Source: Mucilaginibacter terrenus (GTDB lineage: Bacteria; Bacteroidota; Bacteroidia; Sphingobacteriales; Sphingobacteriaceae). From it: a stretch of 64,000 nt of DNA. The notes below the pieces were generated by a model, which searched no databases, was not told the origin of the DNA, and was given only the letters and a program-made list of their open reading frames with translations. Below are positions 34,663 through 43,497 of this stretch, piece after piece (positions within the stretch are counted from its first letter, which is position 1; every line of letters begins with the position of its first letter). The stretch is taken from NCBI RefSeq assembly GCF_003432065.1, contig NZ_QWDE01000001.1:682001-746000 (forward strand). The letters run 5' to 3'. A program made the position numbers and the translations under genes.

Positions 34663-36039
34663 TTATTCTCCCCGCTTCAAACCAAATTTTTCTATTTTAC
34701 TGTAAAGGTGACTGCGCTGTATATCAATATCATCGGCAGTTTTAGATACGTTCCAGTTGTTCTTTTCCAGTTTAAATTTGATGTACTCGCGCTCGGCAAA
34801 GTCCTTATATTCCTGGAAGTTGGTAAACTGATCGAAATCTGTCTGCGGGGCAGGGGCAGCGGCTGTAGCAGCAACCGGTGCGGATGGATTTGCAAAAGAT
34901 TTTACGTCACCATCAGTAATCGTTTTATCGCTTAAGATAATTAAGCGTTCTACCATGTTGCGCAGCTCGCGGATGTTACCTGTCCATGGCAATGCTTTTA
35001 AGGCTTCCAGCGCAGCGTCTGATATCTTTTTGGTAGGCATGCCGTACTCGTTGCATATCTCCTCTAAAAAGGCTTGTGTCAGCAGGGCAATATCGTCCCG
35101 GCGTTCTACCAATGGCGGTACGTGTATCAGTATTACGCTTAAACGGTGGTAAAGGTCCATACGGAAGTTGCCGGCTTCAATCTCCTTCAACAGGTCTTTA
35201 TTGGTTGCCGCTACTACCCGTACATCAACGTCTATCTCTTTCTCGCCACCCACACGGGTTATTTTGCTTTCCTGTAATGCACGCAGCACTTTTGCCTGTG
35301 CCGATTGGCTCATGTCGCCAATCTCATCCAAAAACAACGTACCACCGTTCGCAGACTCGAACTTACCGATACGCTGCTTGATAGCTGATGTAAACGAGCC
35401 TTTTTCGTGACCGAACAGTTCACTTTCAATAAGTTCTGAAGGGATAGCGGCGCAGTTTACCTCTATTATAGGGCCATTACTGCGATTGCTTTTCTCGTGG
35501 AGCCAGCGTGCAACCAGCTCTTTACCGCTACCATTTGCACCGGTAACCAGTACGCGGGCGTCAGTAGGGCCTACACGTTCTATAGTTTCCTTAATTTTAA
35601 TGATTGCCTGAGATTCACCGAGAATAGGGCGAACCTTGGATACCTTACGTTTTAAAACCTTAGCCTCAACAACCAGGCTACCGCGGTCAAGCGCGTTACG
35701 TACGGTTATGAGCAAACGATTCAGATCAGGCGGTTTTGATATAAAATCGAACGCGCCTTTTTTGCTGGCCTCCACGGCAGTTTCTACTGTGCCGTGGCCG
35801 GATATCATAATAAACGGAAGGTCCGGCTTAATGGAAAGCCCTTCGGTAAGCACTTCCATACCGTCCATACGGTTCATCTTAATATCGCACAACACCAGGT
35901 CGTAGTCGTTCTTACGGATAAGTTCCAACCCGTCTACGCCGTTATCGACATCTTCTACTGTATAATCCTCGTATTCTAAAATTTCCCGGAGAGTGCTACG
36001 GATCGACCGCTCGTCATCGATTATTAAAATTTTTGCCAT
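34663..36039 (-). CDS. NtrC/NtrX-type response regulator, sigma-54 AAA+ family
   Basis: A 458-aa three-domain regulator: receiver (phospho-acceptor D52 in VLCDIKM), AAA+ ATPase (Walker A GANGSGKE at 167-174, Walker B TLFLDE at 234-239) and a Fis-type HTH at the C-terminus. The sigma-54 contact loop, normally GAFTGA, reads GSFTSA at 214-219, a Bacteroidetes variant, so sigma-54 dependence is unclear. No partner kinase is adjacent. Confidence 0.92.
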   Translation of the reverse strand: MAKILIIDDERSIRSTLREILEYEDYTVEDVDNGVDGLELIRKNDYDLVLCDIKMNRMDGMEVLTEGLSIKPDLPFIMISGHGTVETAVEASKKGAFDFISKPPDLNRLLITVRNALDRGSLVVEAKVLKRKVSKVRPILGESQAIIKIKETIERVGPTDARVLVTGANGSGKELVARWLHEKSNRSNGPIIEVNCAAIPSELIESELFGHEKGSFTSAIKQRIGKFESANGGTLFLDEIGDMSQSAQAKVLRALQESKITRVGGEKEIDVDVRVVAATNKDLLKEIEAGNFRMDLYHRLSVILIHVPPLVERRDDIALLTQAFLEEICNEYGMPTKKISDAALEALKALPWTGNIRELRNMVERLIILSDKTITDGDVKSFANPSAPVAATAAAPAPQTDFDQFTNFQEYKDFAEREYIKFKLEKNNWNVSKTADDIDIQRSHLYSKIEKFGLKRGE

Positions 36040-36127
36040 TAGCTGTTAAACTAAAAATAGGTAGTAATGTTTTGGTGCTAATATAAAAAATGTATAGAAT
36101 ATTAAACACTTTTATTCAGGATCAATC

Positions 36128-36770
36128 GACTCACCCCGACGTGCTTTGCTCTCGATTCTTTCTCCGCTACGCGCAAGGTGAAGTAGCAGACGAAAAAAGA
36201 GTTAAAACCCCTCTTTGCGTAGCAGAGAGGGGCACGGGTGAGTCAACTTACCAATTGCACGCTCAGCATCGACTCACCCCGACCTTGCTTCGCTCGTCGA
36301 CCCTCTCTCCGCTTTGCGCAAAGAGGGTTAAAAAGTAGCAGACGAAAAAAGAGTTAAAACCCCTCTTTGTGTAGCAGAGAGGGGCAGGGATGAGTCAACT
36401 CACCTCAGCATCGACTCACCCCGACGTTGCTTCGCTGGTCGACCCTCTCTCCGCTGCGCGCAAAGAGGGTTAAAAGGCAGCAGACTAAAAAAGAATCAAC
36501 ACCGCTCTTTGCGTAGCAGAAAGGGGCAGGGGGTGAGTTAACTCACCAAATAACGCGCTCAGCATCGACTCACCCCGACGTTGCTTCGCTCGTCGACCCT
36601 CTCTCCGCTTTGCGCAAAGAGGGTTAAAAGGCAGCAGACTAAAAAAATCAACACCTTTGCGTAGCAGAGAAGGGCAGGGGTGAGTCAACTTACCAATTGC
36701 CCGTCTCAGCATCGACTCACCTCAACGTTGCTGAATCGTCGACCTCTATGCGAGAATCGAAAAAAGGGGA
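36128..36770. repeat. array of four tandem ~142-154 bp bipartite repeats plus a decayed fifth
   Basis: Units start at 36128, 36271, 36413 and 36567, with a truncated copy from 36714. Each opens with GACTCACCCC(GAC) and closes with a GGGTGAGT-type inverse, and contains two GC-rich stems (CCCTCTCTCCGC... and CCCCTCTTTGCGTAGCAGAGAGGGG-type arms). It is the same family as 26926-27403 but a different sequence variant, and occupies the gap between the NtrC-like gene and RNase P RNA. The rest of the gap (36040-36127 and 36771-36824) is AT-rich with no gene visible. Confidence 0.87.
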
Positions 36771-36824
36771 GAAAGTTAATAGTAACGTTGCTCTCAGCTA
36801 GGCGAATGGAAGCTAAATAAAAAA

Positions 36825-36844
36825 GCCCCCTTCAAGAAGGGGGC
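36825..36844 (-). terminator. terminator of the RNase P RNA gene
   Basis: A GCCCCCTT/AAGGGGGC stem (loop CAAG) directly downstream of the RNA 3' end on the minus strand, followed by TTTTATTT. Confidence 0.75.
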
Positions 36845-36849
36845 CGTTC

Positions 36850-37214
36850 AGCAGCAAAATTATAAGCCGGGTTCTGTTCCCTTATAAAAAGGGCTTCTAT
36901 CATTTATCTGGCCCTGCCGTTGCCGGCAGGTTCAAGCAACCTACCCATCCTGGCGTAGCTTTCGCTAAGGGAGCGAGCAGCTCCGCTTCCAGGACCTATT
37001 TGGTTTTTCAACTCCTGAGGTTTACCGCGATACCGGTCGCCCGGCAAAGCCGTGAGCTCTTACCTCACGTTTTCACCCTTACCCCGCGAAGGGCGGTATA
37101 TTCTCTGTGGCACTTGCTGTCGCCCGCTGTGGGCGCCTTCCCGTTAGGAAGCAGGATGCTCTGTGTTGCCCGGACTTTCCTCCGCCCGGTGAAGGGCAGC
37201 GATAGAACGTTTTG
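36850..37214 (-). ncRNA. rnpB: RNase P RNA, bacterial class A
   Basis: Catalytic RNA that matures tRNA 5' ends. On the minus strand the conserved core is clear: GGAGGAAAGTCCGGGCAACAC near the 5' end, an AGGGTAAGGG-type CR block, and near the 3' end GGCAGGGCCAGATAA and AGAACCCGGCTTATA. About 365 nt with terminal pairing. Exact ends are approximate. A TAnnTTTG box lies just upstream and a terminator just downstream. Confidence 0.93.
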
Positions 37215-37220
37215 CAATGG

Positions 37221-37228
37221 CAAATGTA
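37221..37228 (-). promoter_or_regulatory. -7 box (TAnnTTTG) for rnpB
   Basis: TACATTTG on the minus strand, about 7 bp before the predicted RNase P RNA 5' end, exact match to the Bacteroidetes -7 consensus. Confidence 0.6.
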
Positions 37229-37318
37229 CGATGTCTGTATTAGAATTTACAGAATTTGGGAATTTACAAGATGTTGGTTACAAACGATATTCTAAAATCT
37301 TGTAAATTCTATGATGAA

Positions 37319-37987
37319 TTATTTCTGAAACTCAGGCTTTAGCTCGGCCTTCATTGCCTTACGGAACTTCATAACCTTGGGCTCAGAAACACTGCTGATG
37401 TAAGGGTTATCGCCATGTATGCGGTAATAGCCCTGATGATAGTTCTCTGCAGTATAAAATGCTTTAAAAGGCACTACTTGTGTAACTATAGGGTTGCTGT
37501 AATGCTTGGTGGCATTCACTTTTTTAATGGTGTTTTCCAATGTCGCTTTTTCCTCAGCGTTGCGGTAGAACACAATTGAACGGTAGTCAGTACCTACATC
37601 CGGTCCCTGGCGGTTTAGTGTGGTAGGGTCATGCGCAAAAAAGAATGCTTCGGCTAATGTTGCATAGCTGATCACCTTAGGGTTGTAGTAAATTTGGACA
37701 ACCTCAGCGTGGTTGGTTGTGCGGCTGCTTACATCTTCGTAAGTAGGGTTAGCGGTGTTGCCACCGGCATAACCCGAAACTACTTTGTTAACACCTTTTA
37801 ACTCACTCATAGCCTCAGCCATGCTCCAGAAACAACCGCCGCCGAATGTGGCTATTGCTTCGCCAGCGGCAGCTTTTGGAAGCGGTGCCATCGCGTTTTG
37901 GTTGGTCTTTTGGTTAGTCTTCGGTTGTCCGTTTGCGCAACCCACAAACAGAATAATAGATGCAAAATATAATGCTATTTTCTTCAT
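37319..37987 (-). CDS. msrA: peptide-methionine (S)-S-oxide reductase, exported
   Basis: Reduces methionine-S-sulfoxide. The catalytic GCFW is at residues 51-54 (C52), and SGYAGG and YKDVSSRTTNHAEVV-type segments follow. The N-terminus has a signal sequence with FVGC at C17, a possible lipobox, so the protein is predicted to be exported and perhaps lipidated. It pairs functionally with the lipoprotein msrB at 15.6 kb. Confidence 0.93.
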   Translation of the reverse strand: MKKIALYFASIILFVGCANGQPKTNQKTNQNAMAPLPKAAAGEAIATFGGGCFWSMAEAMSELKGVNKVVSGYAGGNTANPTYEDVSSRTTNHAEVVQIYYNPKVISYATLAEAFFFAHDPTTLNRQGPDVGTDYRSIVFYRNAEEKATLENTIKKVNATKHYSNPIVTQVVPFKAFYTAENYHQGYYRIHGDNPYISSVSEPKVMKFRKAMKAELKPEFQK

Positions 37988-38083
37988 GATCTTTTTTATA
38001 GTATTTGTATGAAGATACGACGAAACCTTACAAAGTGGTTGTCATTTAAGCGTAAACGTAGCATTGTATCAACGGGTTCTCAG

Positions 38084-38294
38084 GTGTCCCAACTTGTATA
38101 CTTTTTTGGTGTCCCAGCATTAAAAATTAAAAAGCTATATAATTAATCAATGAGCTGGTCAACAGGTATTTGTAAATTTTACCTAAAGTATTTGTACTGT
38201 CCCGGTGTGTCCCGCTTTAACAGTATAAACTCTTATAAGACAACTATTTGCGTATTTCAGGTGTCCCGGGTGTCACGCTCTCAAAGCGGGACAG
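38084..38294 (+). repeat. dispersed GTGTCCC-rich element, copy A
   Basis: A ~210-bp AT-rich stretch punctuated by GTGTCCC motifs (38084, near 38112, 38194-38214, 38261-38275) that ends just before the DUF3820 stop codon. The part from 38181 on aligns with the reverse complement of 43266-43383, sharing TTGTACTGTCCCGG and TTTCAGGTGTCCCGGGTGTC at nearly the same spacing. No gene is seen in the 320-bp gap 37988-38307; this element fills most of it. Confidence 0.75.
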
Positions 38295-38307
38295 TTTATC
38301 AGCGCAA

Positions 38308-38547
38308 CTACTTGAGTGTTTTATCTTTTAAAGCCCATAACAGTTTGTCGAGCCCGTTAATTTTAATCTCGTAAGCGGTACGCATCAGCATACCCAATTT
38401 TCCTTCGGGGAAGGCGTTCTTGCGGTGCATCCATTCCAGGTAACTTACCGGGATATCGCACACCAGCGTGTCCTTATATTTACCAAATGGCATTTTAGTT
38501 TTTACAATATCTATTAGCAGCTGCGGATCGGGGCCTATGTTTTCCAC
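38308..38547 (-). CDS. DUF3820 family protein
   Basis: A 79-aa protein with the family core KMPFGKYKD and CDIPVSYLEWM, and LGMLMRTAYEIK. DUF3820 members are small proteins sometimes linked to exonuclease-like or virulence factors, with no firmly known function. It lies 28 bp downstream of the MBL hydrolase gene and may be co-transcribed with it. Confidence 0.85.
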   Translation of the reverse strand: MENIGPDPQLLIDIVKTKMPFGKYKDTLVCDIPVSYLEWMHRKNAFPEGKLGMLMRTAYEIKINGLDKLLWALKDKTLK

Positions 38548-38575
38548 TTGCCGAAGTTAGCTAAAGCTAATCGGC

Positions 38576-39514
38576 TTACCACATTTTTGCTGCTTTGCTT
38601 ACCAATAAAAAACCAACCAAGGCACCGGTTATTGCAGCCGCCGTTTTTAGCTTGGTGCTACTCCTGTAAGGCGGAACGTACATTACACCATCCTCATTGG
38701 TTATAGCAGCACGCCGGACATACCTGCCGGTTGCAGGCACAGCAATTTCCTCAAAACGGTTAGCCAGGTAATTTAATTCTCCCTGCAATTCTTTTCCACG
38801 CATTACAGGGCCGTGCCCGGTCGCCGCTATACGAGGCTGCAGCGCTGCAAGCTTACGTACCGAACGTGCAGCAGCTTTCCAGTCGCTAGTAATGTATTTG
38901 GGCGGGCCGCTAACCTTCTTTTTGTAGGTAAGCAGGTAATAAGCGGATTCGGCCTGAGTGGTAGTAAAAGCATCACCTGCTATTAAGGTTGTATTTAGCG
39001 GGAAAAACAGCGATATATGCCCGGCAGTGTGGCCAGGAGTATGAATGACACGCCATTCGGGTAGCTCAGGAATGCCGTCGTACATATCTATTTCCCGAAG
39101 GTTCTTGCTGATGTTTATGGGCTTGGTAGAGAACATTACTGACATCAGGCTCATCAATCCGCCGCCAGTTTCAGGATCGACCGGTGGATACGAAGAGCGG
39201 CCTGTAAGGTAAGGTGCTTCCATGTGATGTGCGTACACGGGTACATCCCAAACTTTAAGCAACTCGCAAACAGAGCCCGCGTGGTCAGTATGACCATGGG
39301 TAAGCACTATAGCCGAGGGACGAGTGCCCGGGCCGAAAAGTGCCTCGGCCATTGCAATGATCTTTTTTTCTGATCCCTTAGTGCCGGTATCCACCAGCAC
39401 CCAGCCCTTACCCGCACTGCGGCGGTTGGCTATCATGTAAATATTAACAAAGGCAAGGCGCATGCCCCATACGCCTTGTCCAACCTGGAAGTATTTTACT
39501 TTTTTTGTCAGCAT
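38576..39514 (-). CDS. MBL-fold metallo-hydrolase
   Basis: A 312-aa metallo-beta-lactamase fold hydrolase. The metal site THGHTDHAG lies at residues 72-80 (H73, H75, D77, H78), with further ligands in HTPGHTAGHISL and ATGHGP. The substrate (thioester, lactone or phosphodiester) cannot be told. C-terminal GALVGFLLVSKAA may form a membrane-associating helix. Precedes the DUF3820 gene. Confidence 0.9.
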   Translation of the reverse strand: MLTKKVKYFQVGQGVWGMRLAFVNIYMIANRRSAGKGWVLVDTGTKGSEKKIIAMAEALFGPGTRPSAIVLTHGHTDHAGSVCELLKVWDVPVYAHHMEAPYLTGRSSYPPVDPETGGGLMSLMSVMFSTKPINISKNLREIDMYDGIPELPEWRVIHTPGHTAGHISLFFPLNTTLIAGDAFTTTQAESAYYLLTYKKKVSGPPKYITSDWKAAARSVRKLAALQPRIAATGHGPVMRGKELQGELNYLANRFEEIAVPATGRYVRRAAITNEDGVMYVPPYRSSTKLKTAAAITGALVGFLLVSKAAKMW

Positions 39515-39579
39515 AAGTTATAATGGTACTATGCTAACAGTATTGGCTAAGAATGGTTTGTAATCAGCAGCAGGATATG

Positions 39580-40692
39580 TTACTGGTCTACGCTGTGAAT
39601 AGGCCTGAAGATGCGATTCCAACGTACTTTACTGAAGAACGAACCTTCACTATCCAGGCTCATCCAGGTAATCACCGCCTTACCTACAATGTGATCCTCA
39701 GGCACAAAACCCCAAAAACGTGAGTCTTCGGAATTGTGACGGTTGTCACCCATCATCCAGTAGTAATTCATTTTGAAGGTATAGGTATCGGCCTTCTTAT
39801 CATTAATATAGATGTCTTTCCCTTTAACTTCGAGTTTGTTGTGTTCGTAAACCTCAATAGCACGGCTGTATAGCGCCGTTGTAGAGTCGTTTAGCTTAAT
39901 GGTTGTGCCAATTTTTGGGACAAGGAGTGGGCCAAAGTTATCCTCGTTCCACTTGAATAATGTACTCTGCGGAAACACGCGGATGTCGGCAGCACCTTTG
40001 GGTTCTATCACCGGCTTAATCGACTTTATACCAGCAGTTGCTTTAAATTCGTTATAACTATCTGCCGGGATAATCATCTCGTAATTAGCAGCGTCCAATT
40101 GTTGCCGTACTTCGATATGCAGGTTCTGAATTAGCTCCGGGTTAAGGTTATTGCCATCAGTAGTTACTATGTAAGATGTTTGAGCTTGCGGATGGTTCTT
40201 CTCCGCTTTTCCATTAGCATAAACTTGTCCATCAACAATAGTGATGATATCGCCAGGTAAGCCTACGCAACGCTTGATGTAGTGAACACGCATATCTACC
40301 GGCCGCGGTACAACCTCTGCCGGATAATTGAATACTACAGCATCGCCAATCTTGACCTTGCCTAAACCCGGCAAGCGATAGTATGGCAGCTGTAAGCCGT
40401 CCCAGTAAGTTTTTATATTTAAATTAGTAATGGTGGATTCGGTAAATGGAATAGCTATGGGCGTCATAGGCATCCGCGCGCCATAAGCAAGCTTACTCAC
40501 GAAAAGATAATCACCGGTCATCAAGCTGCCTTCCATAGATGCGGAAGGGATAGCAAATGCTGAAAAAAGTAACCCTCTTATGATAGTAGACGCTACTAAA
40601 GCAAACAAGATAGCATCAAGCCATTCTCGCGTTTTGCTCTTTTTAGGTTTCGTCGCATCAGCTTTTTTTTGGGAGAAAAATTTCCAATTCAT
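39580..40692 (-). CDS. lepB: signal peptidase I
   Basis: Cleaves signal peptides. An N-terminal membrane helix (about residues 28-46) leads to the catalytic Ser52 in PSASMEGSL and Lys140 in YIKRCVGLPGD, then MMGDNRHNSEDSRFWGFVP, the conserved C-terminal box. At 370 aa it is longer than typical (~320) owing to an insertion between the Lys box and the GDNR box, common in Bacteroidetes. Confidence 0.95.
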   Translation of the reverse strand: MNWKFFSQKKADATKPKKSKTREWLDAILFALVASTIIRGLLFSAFAIPSASMEGSLMTGDYLFVSKLAYGARMPMTPIAIPFTESTITNLNIKTYWDGLQLPYYRLPGLGKVKIGDAVVFNYPAEVVPRPVDMRVHYIKRCVGLPGDIITIVDGQVYANGKAEKNHPQAQTSYIVTTDGNNLNPELIQNLHIEVRQQLDAANYEMIIPADSYNEFKATAGIKSIKPVIEPKGAADIRVFPQSTLFKWNEDNFGPLLVPKIGTTIKLNDSTTALYSRAIEVYEHNKLEVKGKDIYINDKKADTYTFKMNYYWMMGDNRHNSEDSRFWGFVPEDHIVGKAVITWMSLDSEGSFFSKVRWNRIFRPIHSVDQ

Positions 40693-40806
40693 GTGCTTAT
40701 CGTAAGTTGATTATAACATTCCGTTATTTTTAGACCTTCATACTTTCTATTTGTTACAACATATTTTAGATTAAATTTTTAGTTTTAGCGCAACAACAAA
40801 ACATCT

Positions 40807-42435
40807 ATGTTAAGACGCAATTTCCTTAAGCTTTCTGTCGCAGGTACCGCCGCGGCTATGTTCAGTAATCTTACTTACGCCGCCGGAGCGTTCGCGCTGG
40901 TACAACAGCCCGACGCTGCCTGGGCAAACGTAAACGACCAATGGGTGAAGATGACCCGCAGCGGAACTGGATTCATCTATCAGGATATCCGAGTAGATAT
41001 CAAATCCGGCGCAGATTCAAAATCTGTATACATTCAGTCGCCTAAAGCTGAGTTGATGGGAGTGAGGTTAACCTGGAAGAACAAAGTAAAAAGCTTTAGC
41101 AAAGTCCTTGGCGACCATTGGGAACGTACCTATGCCGATATGGGCTGGAAATCTGTAGACGCAAAAGTTAAAAATCCGTGGTATGTTTTAATTAATGATG
41201 GCACAAACACCGCTGCCTTTGGTGTAAAAACCGGCTGCAGTACTATTTGCTGGTGGGGAGTAAGCGAAGATGAGCTTGCACTTACAATCGATACACACTC
41301 CGGTGCTGGCGGCGTAAAACTTGGCGATCGTAAGTTGCACGCCGCAGACATAATAACTACTTCAAGTCGCGCCGGAGAGAATGCTTATGCCACTGATCAC
41401 CGCTTTTGTAAGATGATGTGCCCCAAACCACGTTTACCTAAACAGCCGGTGTATGGTATTAATGACTGGTATGTGGCATATGGTAAAAACTCCTACCAGA
41501 CTATAAAAGACCAAACTGCTGCCATGGCGCAGTTTGTAACTAACGCTGCTAACAAGCCATTTTCTTTAATTGATGATGGCTGGCAACAACCTGATGACTT
41601 TTCTATAGCTAATGAGAAGTTCAAGGATATGCACAAGATGGGTGAAGAAATAAAGGGCTTGGGTATGCGTCCTGGCCTATGGACACGACCACTGATTGCC
41701 CGTAAGGATGACAGCAAAACGCTGCTTTCACCGAAAATAAAAGGACGTGACCAAACTGATGAATTGATACTCGATCCCACTATTCCCGAGAATATTGAAC
41801 GGGTTAAGCGCAACATTCGCTTATACAAACAATGGGGTTATGAAATGGTTAAGCACGACTTCAGCACCTGGGATATCTTCGGCAGGTGGGGCTTCCAGAT
41901 GAAAGATACCATGACGGCTCCCGGCTGGACCTTTCAGGATCAAACCAAAACTAACGCCGAAATCATCAACAACCTGTACCAGGCGATAAGAGGAGCAGCG
42001 GGTGACATGTACATTATTGGCTGCAACACTATGAGCCACCTTTCTGCCGGTGTGTTCGAGCTCAATCGCATTGGCGACGATACCAGCGGCCGTGAGTGGG
42101 AGCGTACTAAAAAGTACGGTGTGAATACCCTGGGCTTCCGTTTGCCGCAGCATAATGCATTTTACGCGGCTGATGGCGACTGCGTGGGCCTTACAAAAGA
42201 TGTGCCTTGGGAAAAGAACCGTCAGTGGCTGCAGTTGCTATCTGAAAGCGGCTCACCTCTGTTCATATCAGCAGAGCTTGATATACTGGACGCGGACAAA
42301 AAAGCCGCTATAAAGACAGCTTTTGCTCACGCTGCCCGCGTTCAGCCTACAGGCGAGCCATTGGACTGGATGACCAATCCACTGCCTGCCAAATGGAAGC
42401 TGAACAACCGGGAGGTGAATTTTAAATGGGACTAA
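40807..42435 (+). CDS. Tat-exported alpha-galactosidase-like glycosidase (GH36/GH27-like)
   Basis: A 542-aa protein with a twin-arginine signal (RRNFLK near residue 3). The catalytic barrel has SLIDDGWQ, GLGMRPGLWTRPLI, the nucleophile Asp351 in VKHDFSTWD and the candidate acid/base Asp424 in IGDDTSGREW. This fits clan GH-D enzymes. Sugar substrate unknown; an alpha-galactoside is the default. Neighbours are not carbohydrate genes. It meets the HMA-MauE gene convergently with a 4-bp overlap. Confidence 0.82.
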   Translation: MLRRNFLKLSVAGTAAAMFSNLTYAAGAFALVQQPDAAWANVNDQWVKMTRSGTGFIYQDIRVDIKSGADSKSVYIQSPKAELMGVRLTWKNKVKSFSKVLGDHWERTYADMGWKSVDAKVKNPWYVLINDGTNTAAFGVKTGCSTICWWGVSEDELALTIDTHSGAGGVKLGDRKLHAADIITTSSRAGENAYATDHRFCKMMCPKPRLPKQPVYGINDWYVAYGKNSYQTIKDQTAAMAQFVTNAANKPFSLIDDGWQQPDDFSIANEKFKDMHKMGEEIKGLGMRPGLWTRPLIARKDDSKTLLSPKIKGRDQTDELILDPTIPENIERVKRNIRLYKQWGYEMVKHDFSTWDIFGRWGFQMKDTMTAPGWTFQDQTKTNAEIINNLYQAIRGAAGDMYIIGCNTMSHLSAGVFELNRIGDDTSGREWERTKKYGVNTLGFRLPQHNAFYAADGDCVGLTKDVPWEKNRQWLQLLSESGSPLFISAELDILDADKKAAIKTAFAHAARVQPTGEPLDWMTNPLPAKWKLNNREVNFKWD

Positions 42436-43166
42436 ATAGTAGCCATAAGCATTGCTGCGCTCATTAGTATCATAACGGCGTCCTCGATAATTGTAAGTGT
42501 GCTCATGGGGAGATTAAATACCGAACCAAGGCAGGCGCACTGTATTTGCTTTTTATTGAGGACGCTTTGCAGTACCCCGATGATGCTTACACCCATTACC
42601 AGCAGCGTGATAATATTTACCACTACCGGATTAAAGTTAACAACGTAAGCTATTCCAAGCCCAAGCTCCAGCAAGGCGTAAATAATGCCCCAGGCCTTAA
42701 ACCTGCGCGCCACAACATCATACATGGCGTAGCTATCTGCAAATGCCTGTAGGTTTAGCAACTTAAAAAAGGAAAAAGCCAGGAAAAAGCCAGCCATAAA
42801 TACACGCATAGCCAGCATCCAGTTAAAGCCTGTAGTGGTGCTTACAAGTAGCGATACCACCAGTATATAGCCGAACAGCAGCAGAACAGGCTTATATGTT
42901 TCAACAAAGGAGCGCTTTTCTTCAGTATCGACAAACGCTGGCACGTTGTGCTGCTGGTTTTCTTCTGTCAAACCATATTTTGGATAGGGAGCGAAAGCGG
43001 CCTGGAGATCTGCTATAGGAACGTGATGATCCATGCTTACTGTCGCTGTATTATTTGGTAGATCGACCTCAACGTTGGTGATGCCGGGAATAGACGATAG
43101 CACCGACTGCACTTTAAAAACGCAGCCCTGGCAGGTCATTCCGGTTATATGATAGGTATGTGTCAT
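42432..43166 (-). CDS. HMA domain fused to MauE/DoxX-like membrane protein
   Basis: A 244-aa protein. The first ~70 residues are a heavy-metal-associated domain with GMTCQGC (C12, C15), followed by a hydrophobic domain with about five transmembrane segments resembling MauE/DoxX, including IQCACLGSVFNLPMS, a Cys pair in a loop. I start at 43166 because the HMA domain then begins at the N-terminus; an in-frame ATG lies 36 bp upstream. A metal- or thiol-handling membrane protein seems likely; its substrate is unknown. Confidence 0.83.
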   Translation of the reverse strand: MTHTYHITGMTCQGCVFKVQSVLSSIPGITNVEVDLPNNTATVSMDHHVPIADLQAAFAPYPKYGLTEENQQHNVPAFVDTEEKRSFVETYKPVLLLFGYILVVSLLVSTTTGFNWMLAMRVFMAGFFLAFSFFKLLNLQAFADSYAMYDVVARRFKAWGIIYALLELGLGIAYVVNFNPVVVNIITLLVMGVSIIGVLQSVLNKKQIQCACLGSVFNLPMSTLTIIEDAVMILMSAAMLMATI

Positions 43167-43265
43167 TGTTATTAATTTTATGAGACAAAGATACGTCACC
43201 ACAGTGCCGCAGTGTTTATGTAATCATGTAAATGGTTTATAAAATCTACTGATTGATGATGTTGA

Positions 43266-43467
43266 GTGTCCCGCTTAAAAAGCGGGACACCCGGGACACC
43301 TGAAAAATATAAAATATTGGTAAATAGCTTTTTAACTGGAAAGGGCGGGACACCCCGGGACAGTACAAAAACTTTAGTTAGGTTTTGTTAAGTAGCTAAT
43401 AATTAGAATAATAAACGATTTTACACTATTTTGAGTGTAGTTAAGCAGGACAGCAAATTTGGGACAC
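43266..43467 (-). repeat. dispersed GTGTCCC-rich element, copy B (inverted)
   Basis: A ~200-bp element opening with a perfect 11-bp hairpin GTGTCCCGCTT/AAGCGGGACAC (43266-43290), then CCCGGGACACCTG and GGGCGGGACACCCCGGGACAG, ending with GGACAGCAAATTTGGGACAC. It is the reverse complement of copy A at 38084-38294 in overall pattern and lies in the 331-bp gap between the HMA-MauE and HMA-AraC genes, where no other gene is visible. Confidence 0.75.
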
Positions 43468-43497
43468 TTAATAAAGCACCTTTAATGCAGATATGCT

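Noticed and set aside
36090..36712. ORFs inside the second repeat array (36090-36338, 36485-36712)
   Set aside because: Same reason: translations of repeat units, not genes.
36128..36713. Possible CRISPR array
   Set aside because: The whole ~145-bp unit repeats with no short repeat/unique spacer alternation, and no cas genes are in the window.
37000..37305. 101-aa plus-strand ORF over RNase P RNA
   Set aside because: It lies antisense to the conserved rnpB core, which explains the sequence.
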